DNA from: Flavobacterium tiangeerense
GTDB taxonomy: Bacteria > Bacteroidota > Bacteroidia > Flavobacteriales > Flavobacteriaceae
Direction: 5' to 3'
NCBI RefSeq assembly: GCF_007830355.1
Contig: NZ_VLKO01000005.1
Location: 62,001 to 126,000, forward strand
Length of the DNA stretch: 64,000 nt
The position numbers and the translations under genes were made by a program. The notes under the pieces were generated by a model. That model worked only from the letters and a program-made list of their open reading frames with translations, had not been told where the DNA came from and did no database searches. Of the stretch, positions 51,954 through 60,015 are shown piece after piece. The stretch's first letter is position 1; each line of letters starts with the position of its first letter.

Positions 51954-52028
51954 ATGCTGTTTTATTGGATTGTGAAAATAGTCCTTGCTAGAATAAATAG
52001 TTTTTTAAAAGCAAGTTTAATTTTTTAG
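51954..52028 (+). CDS. possible 24-residue hydrophobic small protein
   Basis: The ATG frame at 51954-52028 encodes 24 residues beginning MLFYWIVKIVLARIN and ending in FLKASLIF, with a basic, amphipathic pattern (Lys, Arg, Lys spaced among Leu/Ile/Val/Phe) that could lie on or span a membrane. It is inside the putative short transcript, 45 bases after the predicted start. The frame is short enough to arise by chance. Confidence 0.25.
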   Translation: MLFYWIVKIVLARINSFLKASLIF

Positions 52029-52047
52029 TTTCATTGTTGAGTTAGTA

Positions 52048-52079
52048 AAAAAAGACTGCTGCCACGAGCAGTCTTTTTT
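52048..52079 (+). terminator. intrinsic terminator of the putative short transcript
   Basis: A 13-bp stem, AAAAAAGACTGCT with AGCAGTCTTTTTT, around the loop GCCACG, flanked by A and T runs. The core AGACTGC...GCAGTCT is shared with the hairpin at 52188-52225. Confidence 0.8.
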
Positions 52080-52187
52080 GTTTATACTATAAACTCACTT
52101 TGATACTCAAGTAAGATTTTTATTATTTCAAGTTGTATTTTACATCAAATTCAAATCAATTTTAACATTTATAATGAGGTTAAGCAA

Positions 52188-52225
52188 AACAAAGAAAGAC
52201 TGCCCACAAGCAGTCTTTCTTTGTT
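52188..52225 (-). terminator. intrinsic terminator of the TPR/barrel gene
   Basis: A 16-bp perfect stem (52188-52203 with 52210-52225, core GAAAGACTGC) lies 22 bases behind the stop codon of the 686-residue gene on the - strand. Confidence 0.8.
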
Positions 52226-52246
52226 AATAAGATGTATCAAGTGGTA

Positions 52247-54307
52247 TTACTTGAGGGTAAATAATGGTTCCTTACTTAAATTCCATTTTATTCGTAAGCC
52301 AAATTCATTAAAAGTAAATCCAGAGGCAGTAGTAGAGGCAATATTACTTCGGGTTACATAAATATTACTCAACAGCCTATCCGAAAATTTGTATCCTAGT
52401 TTTGCTTGAATACGGTATGTCCACTGTTTTGAATTGTCTTCAATAAACTGGTATCCTGTAGCCAAGTTAGCATTGTAAAACCATGATTTAGACTCAATAA
52501 TTTTTTCATCTTTTAATACCTCCAAAAATAGTTCTACGGCGTTGAATTTCTTTGGACTAAAATAATCAGTAGGAACACGATCTTTAAAAGCTATATATTG
52601 ATAGTTTAATCCACCTTTTAGAACAGGTTTAGAGAGGAAATTATAGTAAAAAGAGGTAAATAATAAATTTCGATTGTTGTTGTCTGTTTGCGATGTGAAA
52701 AAATATTGAGTAAACCAACCAAAATTAAAGTTGGTACTCAAATTATAATTTAAATAATAGTTGTTGGTAGCGATTTGCTTGTCAATAAGATCAGTATTAA
52801 AGTTTTGCATTTCACGCTTGTAACCCGCTTCAAGATCTTGAAGTTTCATAGGCTTCATCTTGAAATAAGTATGCAATAAAAGTTGGTTGTAATTGGAAGT
52901 CAATGAACTGGCAGTATTTATTCCAGTCTCAAAGGAGAAACTTATTTTAGGATGAAATTGATAACTTGCTCCAATCAAGTAATCATTACTTTCTGCATTT
53001 TTTAATGTAACTGTATTTTCAGTTTTGCGGTATTGATAGGTTGCATTTACGGTCCATCTTGTAGATAAGGGCAATGTTATGGCAGTTCTTGTAGCTATAG
53101 CTGTATTATTACCGTTATCAAATGAGTAGCTTAATTTTTCTTCGATAAAAGGAGTAAAATCCTCTTTCATTTTTTTTATAAATTGAAGTGCATCTCCTTG
53201 ATTATTAAAAATAGATAAAGTAGTCATAGCTGCCTGATACGCCATACTCGTTTCGCCAGAAGCTTTGTAAGCATTGGCGATACCTAAGTTACCATCAAAT
53301 GATTTTGTGTCGTTTTCTAAAATGTTTTTATAATAAGTGATGCTATCTGGGAAATTACTTTTGTAAATATCCAGCGTTGCGGCAAGTGACAAAACCCAGT
53401 TTTCATTAGGGTATTTTATTTGCAACGCTTCAATATAAACTTTAGCTTCTTTGTATTTTTTGTTCCAAATCAAGGCTTGAGTATAGCGCTCTTGAGTTTG
53501 TTTTTTTAAACTTTCATCAGTTATATTTTGCGATAAGGATAATGATTCAGTAGCTAGTTTTAAGGCCTCTTTTTCTTTATTGTCAATATGTGCTAGAAGT
53601 GAAAGTCCATTTAATGCTAGTACGGGATGGTCTTTTGATAGTAATTGGTACACCGCATTACCTTTGGCAATATCTTTTGTGATGAGGTACATATTTGCCT
53701 TATTCATCAAGGTCTCTTTATCTAATGGAAAGTCAACTAGGATTTCATCATAAAACGCCTCGGCTTCTGAGTATTTTTTTTCATTCACATATTGGTAACC
53801 ATATCCTAATTTAATATATTTCCTTGAAACCAAAGCACCTGGGTTTGCAGCTGACAATTCTAGGGCTTTGTTTACGTTTGCTAATGCAGTAGGATATTCT
53901 TTCAAATTGGATAAAGTATTGGCAAAACCAAGATGCGCTACAAAATTGGTTGGATTTTTTTGAACAAGCTCGCTGTAGAATACTTTAGCTTCGTCAAACT
54001 TTTTGTTCCAAAGCAAAGATTCGGCATAATTTAATTCGATTTCTAAATCTCCAGGATATTCACTCTTTAATTGAATGAAATTTTCAAGTGCTGCTGGAGC
54101 TTGATTGTTTAAACCAATGGCCCTTGCATAGCATAGTCGGGCTGTTTTATTTTTTGGATAAAATTTAAGGATATCTTTAAAAAAAAGTTCTGCTTTTGCA
54201 AACTCTCCTTTTTCTAGATGGCTAAATCCCACATTCATGTCTTGTGCTTGCAGTGTAAAACTAAATATACTTATAAATACAAGCGCAATTTTTTGTAGTA
54301 AATTCAT
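52247..54307 (-). CDS. TPR and beta-barrel outer-membrane protein, candidate polysaccharide exporter
   Basis: A 686-residue protein with a signal peptide (cut near LQAQ, residue 21). Residues 25-385 are about ten tetratricopeptide repeats (GEFAKAELFFKDILKFYP, LSNLKEYPTALANVNKALEL), and residues 395-686 are amphipathic beta strands with aromatic girdles forming a barrel. This order is the plan of exopolysaccharide exporters such as BcsC, PgaA and PelB, but I see no close sequence match to any one. It is transcribed away from the flippase/glycosyltransferase unit, starting 154 bases from its first gene. Export of the polymer made by this locus is the natural inference. Confidence 0.82.
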   Translation of the reverse strand: MNLLQKIALVFISIFSFTLQAQDMNVGFSHLEKGEFAKAELFFKDILKFYPKNKTARLCYARAIGLNNQAPAALENFIQLKSEYPGDLEIELNYAESLLWNKKFDEAKVFYSELVQKNPTNFVAHLGFANTLSNLKEYPTALANVNKALELSAANPGALVSRKYIKLGYGYQYVNEKKYSEAEAFYDEILVDFPLDKETLMNKANMYLITKDIAKGNAVYQLLSKDHPVLALNGLSLLAHIDNKEKEALKLATESLSLSQNITDESLKKQTQERYTQALIWNKKYKEAKVYIEALQIKYPNENWVLSLAATLDIYKSNFPDSITYYKNILENDTKSFDGNLGIANAYKASGETSMAYQAAMTTLSIFNNQGDALQFIKKMKEDFTPFIEEKLSYSFDNGNNTAIATRTAITLPLSTRWTVNATYQYRKTENTVTLKNAESNDYLIGASYQFHPKISFSFETGINTASSLTSNYNQLLLHTYFKMKPMKLQDLEAGYKREMQNFNTDLIDKQIATNNYYLNYNLSTNFNFGWFTQYFFTSQTDNNNRNLLFTSFYYNFLSKPVLKGGLNYQYIAFKDRVPTDYFSPKKFNAVELFLEVLKDEKIIESKSWFYNANLATGYQFIEDNSKQWTYRIQAKLGYKFSDRLLSNIYVTRSNIASTTASGFTFNEFGLRIKWNLSKEPLFTLK

Positions 54308-54460
54308 ATTGGTTAGGTGTAAGATTCGTTATTGCAAGTTAAGTATTAAATCGTAATATTTCGTCTACACTTTCAGGTTATTCATCTAAGTATTAATGCT
54401 TGTTTTTAATAATGTGCGATATTTGGTAACGAAACTAATTCTAACTTCAATATAAATAAG

Positions 54461-54751
54461 ATGGCAGTACACATTACATACAATTCTGGAGTTTATGAAA
54501 TTAAAGGATTGTTGAGTTCAGAAAACAGTGTATATTTAGAGAATCATTTAAATAGTTTGCTCTCTACTTCAAATGGTATTGTAGTTTCATTTGAAAAAGT
54601 AGAAGCTATGGATGCATATACAACCCGAAATATTCTAGCTATATATGACAAAGCTCAAAAGGATGATAAATCATTTTTTATCATAGGTAGAAAAAATAAA
54701 TGTATTTCGGCTTGTTTTGATGCACTTGGTTCAACTGATGTGTTACTTTAA
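54461..54751 (+). CDS. STAS domain protein
   Basis: A 96-residue stand-alone STAS domain (anti-anti-sigma-like fold: strands IVVSFEKVEAMDAYTTRN with the conserved Asp and Thr of the phospho-loop, then helix and FFIIGRKNKCIS). Such proteins act as switches that bind kinases, sigma regulators or membrane enzymes. There is no anti-sigma kinase gene next to it. It is first in a three-gene unit with the flippase and GT4 genes, so it may tune the polysaccharide machinery itself. Confidence 0.8.
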   Translation: MAVHITYNSGVYEIKGLLSSENSVYLENHLNSLLSTSNGIVVSFEKVEAMDAYTTRNILAIYDKAQKDDKSFFIIGRKNKCISACFDALGSTDVLL

Positions 54752-54775
54752 TATTGAATTAAAAATGTGTCTCAA

Positions 54776-56035
54776 ATGAAATTACTTGCAAATATTACCT
54801 CAAAAATACCCAGAAAACTAGGTCCTGAGCAGCTTTTTATGTTGACCATATTATTGGTAAACGGAGGTAATTATTTGTACAATCTTATTTTGGGGAGGCT
54901 TTTAGGTCCCGAGGCATTTTCTGATGCGGCTATATTAATTACACTCTTACTGATACTTTCTTTTGTTGGGATGACTTTTCAAATAGTAGCTGCAAAATAT
55001 GCTGTTCTTTTTCAGGAGAATCAGTTGTTGTTATTTCTTAAATTTATTTTGAAATATGCTCTCATACTTGGAATTATTCTAGGTTTAGGCATTGTGGTTT
55101 TTCACAAGGAACTTCAAATACTTTTTCATACCCAAACCGCCTCTATGTTTTATATTTTTGGTTTTGGTGTTCCCTTGTATTTTGTCATGAGTGTAAATAG
55201 GGGTTTGTATCAAGGTCAAAACAACCTTTCTCGATTAGCTACTACTTACCAAACCGAAATGGGGAGCAGGTTGTTATTTACAATTCCGTTCTTATTGCTT
55301 TTGCCTTCAATTCCTAGTTCTGTTGTAGTTGCTATAGGTATTTTACTGTCTTTTGTAGCTGGATTAGTTCCATTTCAAAAAACAATGTTTAGTAAAGTAG
55401 AGGCTAACAGCAACGCTGCTATCAATCACAAATCTATTGTGGTGTTTTTTGCGTTGACAGCGTTTTATGAGTGTACACAAATCATTATTAATAATAGTGA
55501 TATTATACTTGTCAAGCATTTTTTTAGCAACAAAGATGCAGGTTTGTATGCATCACTTGCCTTAATAGGGCGCGTGGTATATTTTGTAGCTTGGATGTTT
55601 GTTATGCTTTTGCTACCTAAAGTGATTCAAATGAAAAAAGACAATAAGGATACGCTTCCTATTTTGCTTAAATATGTGAGTTATATTGTAGTTTTATCTT
55701 CGTTTATTGTTTTGTTTACTGCTATATTTCCAAATTTCGTAGTGCAAATCATGTTTGGTAAAGCTTATGTTTCTATCTCTTACTTACTTTGGAAGTATGC
55801 GCTTGCAACCTCACTTTTTGCTGTTGCAAATATTTTTGCCTATTACTATTTGTCTTTAAATCAATATATTCCTGTAGTAGTCTCGGCTGTTTTGGGATGT
55901 ACACAAATTGTTTTAATTATTTTTTACCATAACTCTCTGGAACAAGTGGTTCACATGCAAATTATTGCCATGGTAACCTTGCTTTTTTTCCAATTGTTAT
56001 ATTTCTTTTACAAAAATCGTATTTCATTACAGTAA
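54776..56035 (+). CDS. polysaccharide/oligosaccharide flippase (PST/MATE-like)
   Basis: A 419-residue membrane protein from ATG 54776 (MKLLANITSKIPRKLG); the frame also has an upstream GTG at 54767. It has 12 or so helices with the MOP-type features of Wzx and PelG-like proteins (GNYLYNLILGRLLGPEAFSDAAI at the start, DIILVKHFFSNKDAGLYASL in the middle). It probably moves lipid-linked sugar units or forms an export path in the inner membrane. It follows the STAS gene after 24 bases and precedes GT4. Confidence 0.85.
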   Translation: MKLLANITSKIPRKLGPEQLFMLTILLVNGGNYLYNLILGRLLGPEAFSDAAILITLLLILSFVGMTFQIVAAKYAVLFQENQLLLFLKFILKYALILGIILGLGIVVFHKELQILFHTQTASMFYIFGFGVPLYFVMSVNRGLYQGQNNLSRLATTYQTEMGSRLLFTIPFLLLLPSIPSSVVVAIGILLSFVAGLVPFQKTMFSKVEANSNAAINHKSIVVFFALTAFYECTQIIINNSDIILVKHFFSNKDAGLYASLALIGRVVYFVAWMFVMLLLPKVIQMKKDNKDTLPILLKYVSYIVVLSSFIVLFTAIFPNFVVQIMFGKAYVSISYLLWKYALATSLFAVANIFAYYYLSLNQYIPVVVSAVLGCTQIVLIIFYHNSLEQVVHMQIIAMVTLLFFQLLYFFYKNRISLQ

Positions 56036-56073
56036 ATAACCAATGCCTAAGTATTAAACCAAATTTAAAGCAC

Positions 56074-57252
56074 ATGAAAGTAGCCGTAATCACAGCTTTT
56101 CCGCCAAGTAAAGTAACTCTTAACGAATATGGGTATCATTTAGTTAAAAATTTTGCACAAAAAAATGAAATCTCAGAGGTGATTTTACTGTGTGATAAAA
56201 CTCAAGATGCTAAGCAACTGGACTTTGAAAACAGTGATAAAGTAAAGGTGAGGGAATGCTGGTCATTTAATAGTTACACCAATATTATCTCAATAATGGA
56301 TGCCATACGTGCTGAAAAACCGGATGCTGTTTTGATTAATCTGCAATTCATGAAATTTGGCGATAAAAAGGTTCCTGCAGCTTTAGGACTTATGATTCCT
56401 TCGGTTTTACGATTGAATTCTATCCCAACAGTTTCCTTGCTACACAACATCCTAGAGCAAGTTGACCTGGAGAGTGCTGGTTTTACAGATAATAAACTAG
56501 CGCAACGTTTCTATAATTTTGTAGGCACTTCATTGACCAAATTCATATTAAAGTCTGATGTCGTGGCAGTAACTATCAACAAATATGTAGAGGTACTGGT
56601 AAAGAAATACAAAGTAAATAATGTTATTGTAGTACCACATGGAACTTTTGATACCATTGACGAACCCTCGTTTGACTTAGTTCCTGGACCAAAACAAATT
56701 ATGGCTTTTGGGAAATTTGGAACCTATAAAAAAGTCGAAATTTTGATAGAATCAGCTATAATCATTAGAAAACGTAGTTCAGAAGCCATAGAAGTAGTTG
56801 TCGCAGGTACTGATAGTCCTAATACGCCTGGCTATTTAGCGAGTGTTCAAGAAAAATACAAAGATATTCCTGGTATTCGATTTACAGGATATGTTGAGGA
56901 GAAAGATGTACCCGTAATTTTTGGAGACAGTACAGTTGTTGCTTTTCCGTACACTTCTACCACAGGGAGTTCTGGGGTGTTACATCAAGCAGGGAGTTAT
57001 GGCAAAGCCGTAGTCATGCCAGATCTGGGAGATTTAGCCTTACTAGTAGAAGAAGAGGGGTATAAAGGCGAGTTTTTTAATCCTGAAAGTGCTGAATCAC
57101 TTGCAACTGCAATAGAGAAAATAATTAATGATGATGCAAATCGAAAATCAATTGCTATGCAGAACTTTAAAGCAGCAAGCGCTTTATCTATGGCAACAAT
57201 TACAGACATGTATTTGAAAACATTCCAAAAAATTATAAAATCTAAATTTTAA
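56074..57252 (+). CDS. family 4 glycosyltransferase
   Basis: A 392-residue GT-B enzyme with the N-terminal acceptor domain (ITAFPPSKVTLNEYGYHLVKN) and C-terminal donor domain of GT4: VVPHGTFD, FGKFGTYKKVEILIESA, RFTGYVEEKDVPVIFGDS and the EX7E-like region near VAFPYTSTTGSSGVLHQAGS. It should add a sugar from an activated donor to a lipid- or polymer-linked acceptor at the cytoplasmic face. Its stop codon TAA shares the palindrome TTAA with the stop of the convergent hydrolase gene. Confidence 0.88.
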   Translation: MKVAVITAFPPSKVTLNEYGYHLVKNFAQKNEISEVILLCDKTQDAKQLDFENSDKVKVRECWSFNSYTNIISIMDAIRAEKPDAVLINLQFMKFGDKKVPAALGLMIPSVLRLNSIPTVSLLHNILEQVDLESAGFTDNKLAQRFYNFVGTSLTKFILKSDVVAVTINKYVEVLVKKYKVNNVIVVPHGTFDTIDEPSFDLVPGPKQIMAFGKFGTYKKVEILIESAIIIRKRSSEAIEVVVAGTDSPNTPGYLASVQEKYKDIPGIRFTGYVEEKDVPVIFGDSTVVAFPYTSTTGSSGVLHQAGSYGKAVVMPDLGDLALLVEEEGYKGEFFNPESAESLATAIEKIINDDANRKSIAMQNFKAASALSMATITDMYLKTFQKIIKSKF

Positions 57253-58802
57253 TTCGAAATGTATTTGTACGCGGGTTTGTTTTTGCCTTTAACATCAATA
57301 AACCCAAATTGTTTTTGCCTGTTTTTTTGCCAAGGCCATTTTCCAGCAACTTGATCCGGTACTTTTGGAAAATCATACAATGTCCAGGACATAAATGAAT
57401 AATTGTTTTTCTTGAAATACGCTTGCATTTTTTGGTGGTATTGGGCTTGATTTTCTAAACTACTTTCCCATAAATTCCAAATCCCGCCGTAAGAAGGAAC
57501 TCCAAATTCTTGAATTACAACCGGTTTCTTAACTGTTTTGATTAAAGTATTGGTTTCATACTCAAGGTGCTTTATATCATTGTAAAAGTGATACGAAACA
57601 AAATCTACTTTATCAGCCAGTTGTGAAGCCGCCACAGAGTTTGACCAGCCAATTGTAATTAAGTGGTTTGGGTCATTTTCTCTAATTACCGTTACCATGT
57701 GGTCAAGCCATTGCAAAACATTTTCTTTACCTCTGTTTTCAAAATCTAAATTAGGCTCGTTTTTTAAATCCCAAGCTATGATTGCTTTATGATCTTTAAA
57801 TGTAGATACTATTTGCTCTGCATGTCTGTGTGTTAGAGTCCAACTGTCTAGTGAGTAATCGCTGTAAAAATCAAATAAGGTTACCATAACTCCTAGATTT
57901 TTGGCTGCAGCCAAATCTAAAAGGGTTTTAAGTTTAACCATCTTTTCAGGATTTATATTTGCTTTCCCAAAATCATCGTATTGAATAAAAACCCGTATAG
58001 AGTTTAAATTTGATTTTTTGATGATGTCAAAATCCTTTGCAATAGTATCCTTGCGAAATTGTTCCCCAAAGGTATCCCAAGCTGAATTTTTTGGATAGTA
58101 ATTAATACCTTTGATAACAAATTGTTTTTTGTTTTTAAGAATTTTATCCTCTTGAATACTGTACTCGGGCTCTGGTTGTATAGAGTCTTTAACAAATGGA
58201 GAGGGTTCCATTTTTTGAAAATGACGCACACGCCAGTAGCCATCCTCAAGGAGCATCATTACTTTGTATGTTGCGGTATCTTGTACGGTAGTTAACAACT
58301 TTTTATTGAGGTAAATTTTTTGAAATTCAATCACGTTTTTATCCGTAAAAACGACTAGCTGTCCGTCTTCGCTGTAAAATTCTAATTCAGGAAAGTGTTT
58401 TAGTGTGGTGTTTTCTATTGTGATTTCTTGGGCTTTATTGTGTTGAATGACTTTGTATAGATTATCACGAGTGTTCATGGTATAATAATCGTCAATGCCT
58501 TTTGGGGTGTTATTTTGTAGAGCTTTGTTTTTTATGTGCCAAGAAAAAAGGTAGTCCCGTTCAATTTTTCCTAGTGTGTTTTTCTCCATTTTACGCGCTG
58601 GATTTTCAAGTTTGGTCCAGGTCACTTTAGGTAAGTAGACATCCTCACTTTTTGTTTCAAGGTGCAACATGGCACTTCTGTCAGCACCCGTATTCAAGTA
58701 ATCCAGAATTTTTGCCATACCAAATAGCGTAAAAATACTAATAACGATAAAGGATAGTATAAAGGCCGCTTTGTAAATATTTCGGTTATTGATAATTTTC
58801 AT
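57249..58802 (-). CDS. membrane-anchored GH5-like glycoside hydrolase
   Basis: A 517-residue protein with one N-terminal membrane helix (8-32), a beta-rich domain at about 40-220 and a TIM-barrel hydrolase at about 230-517. The GH5/cellulase-clan catalytic pair is Glu349 (WDLKNEPNLD, acid/base) and Glu432 (VIQEFGVPS, nucleophile). Enzymes of this type cut beta-1,4 glucans or mannans; in exopolysaccharide loci they trim or release the polymer. It is last in the unit 63107-57249 and overlaps the Ig-like protein gene by 17 bases. Confidence 0.85.
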   Translation of the reverse strand: MKIINNRNIYKAAFILSFIVISIFTLFGMAKILDYLNTGADRSAMLHLETKSEDVYLPKVTWTKLENPARKMEKNTLGKIERDYLFSWHIKNKALQNNTPKGIDDYYTMNTRDNLYKVIQHNKAQEITIENTTLKHFPELEFYSEDGQLVVFTDKNVIEFQKIYLNKKLLTTVQDTATYKVMMLLEDGYWRVRHFQKMEPSPFVKDSIQPEPEYSIQEDKILKNKKQFVIKGINYYPKNSAWDTFGEQFRKDTIAKDFDIIKKSNLNSIRVFIQYDDFGKANINPEKMVKLKTLLDLAAAKNLGVMVTLFDFYSDYSLDSWTLTHRHAEQIVSTFKDHKAIIAWDLKNEPNLDFENRGKENVLQWLDHMVTVIRENDPNHLITIGWSNSVAASQLADKVDFVSYHFYNDIKHLEYETNTLIKTVKKPVVIQEFGVPSYGGIWNLWESSLENQAQYHQKMQAYFKKNNYSFMSWTLYDFPKVPDQVAGKWPWQKNRQKQFGFIDVKGKNKPAYKYISN

Positions 58803-60015
58803 ACGGTATGGTTTCAGTTTTCTTGGTTACGCCAAGAGTGGTAATTTCAAATTGATAAGCGGATTGTTTGTAAAAAGGAGGTAATAGTATAAATGTAGCT
58901 AATCCTTTGGCACTTTCAACAATTTTTGTTTCTATTAATTTATTTTTATGAAATATTTTTAGCTCTACTTTTATTCCATCAGGAACTATTTGATTCATGA
59001 AACTAGTTAATGGTCCTACCACAATTTTACGATTTTTTTCAAGAAACTGATATGGGAAATCTCTTATCAGTGCTTGATACGCAATTTGAATGGGTTTGCT
59101 TTCGGCCATGCCCGTAACATAGGCTTTTACCGTATAAATTTCTTGGTGATCTGGATGCAACAACTGTGCAATTGCCACACCATTTATTGTGGCTGCAAAT
59201 GTTTTTAGGAAAATATTATTTTTTGTAGTAACTTGAAATGTAACTAAGGTTCCGTCTCCTACTAAATTGCCAAATTGATCTTTAATGACCGAAGTCCTTA
59301 GTCTGGTAATTTGGTTTCCATCTGCAAATTGATGGTTCCTAGCATAATCAATAGTAAAGTTTGTGGCTATTGATGGCGTGATGTCAGTTTCAAATTCCTT
59401 TGATAATGCCGTGTTGCATTGTGTTGAAATGAGCATTTTCCCCGAGGCTGTTCTGGAGTAAATGTTTTTCCATGCTATAAAATCAGCCGTTTTCTTAGTG
59501 GTAACAGTAATGTCATCTAGGAATTGATCTTTTATAAACACAGTGGTGTTGTCTGTTTTTGGGTTGTCATAACTGTCCGTGGGGATTGCAACCATCATTG
59601 TGTAATGATCTTGCCCTGTGAGAATGGTAGTTGGACCCAAATAATTTTCAATCAAAGTGGGCGTGGCATCATTAGGTACAATTTCAAATTGTCCAGCCGC
59701 AATATTCTTTCTATCTTGGATAAGATACCAAGAAACGGTTCCTGTTTTTTTGGCATACAATTCGGGAATACTAAACCGCAATTTATTCTTGTCAACTTTT
59801 CCTTTGACGATTGTTTTTCCGTAGGAATGAATCAAAAATAAATCAGCATTTTTAACTACTCTTAGTGAGGAAAACTGAATCAGTATTGGTGTTCCAGCAG
59901 TAAATTTTTTTTGGGATGTATCCAATTTAATTGTAGCTGCAGTGTTAGTTGTTTTTACAACTGCAAAAACGACTAGGCAACAGATACAAAGGAGAATGAC
60001 TGCTATTTTTTTCAT
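58786..60015 (-). CDS. secreted protein with Ig-like/Big_1-type repeats
   Basis: A 409-residue protein with an N-terminal signal or anchor (MKKIAVILLCICCLVVFAVV) and then all-beta repeats. The middle repeat (RLRTSVIKDQFGNLVGDGT, then LVTFQV...TINGVAIAQLL) matches the Big_1/invasin-type pattern where DxxGNxVxDGTxVTF is typical. It could hold the polymer or the neighbouring enzymes in the periplasm. It overlaps the hydrolase gene behind it and shares a base with the large membrane protein gene ahead, so all three are co-translated. Confidence 0.72.
   Translation of the reverse strand: MKKIAVILLCICCLVVFAVVKTTNTAATIKLDTSQKKFTAGTPILIQFSSLRVVKNADLFLIHSYGKTIVKGKVDKNKLRFSIPELYAKKTGTVSWYLIQDRKNIAAGQFEIVPNDATPTLIENYLGPTTILTGQDHYTMMVAIPTDSYDNPKTDNTTVFIKDQFLDDITVTTKKTADFIAWKNIYSRTASGKMLISTQCNTALSKEFETDITPSIATNFTIDYARNHQFADGNQITRLRTSVIKDQFGNLVGDGTLVTFQVTTKNNIFLKTFAATINGVAIAQLLHPDHQEIYTVKAYVTGMAESKPIQIAYQALIRDFPYQFLEKNRKIVVGPLTSFMNQIVPDGIKVELKIFHKNKLIETKIVESAKGLATFILLPPFYKQSAYQFEITTLGVTKKTETIPYENYQ

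Larger units (their letters stand above)
51908..52079 (+). ncRNA. putative short transcript (sRNA or small mRNA)
   Basis: From the predicted start just behind the TATCTTTG box to the intrinsic terminator at 52048-52079 is about 170 bases, the typical size of a regulatory RNA. No known RNA family is recognised. It contains a 24-codon frame, so it could also be the message of a very small protein. Confidence 0.35.
51777..52246. other. gap between phosphorelay block and polysaccharide locus holding a promoter and two terminators
   Basis: A 470-base region without a normal-sized gene. It is not empty: it has a direct-repeat/-7 box promoter (51835-51903), a possible 24-codon frame (51954-52028), an intrinsic terminator (52048-52079) and the terminator of the TPR gene (52188-52225), each listed separately. 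Confidence 0.7.
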
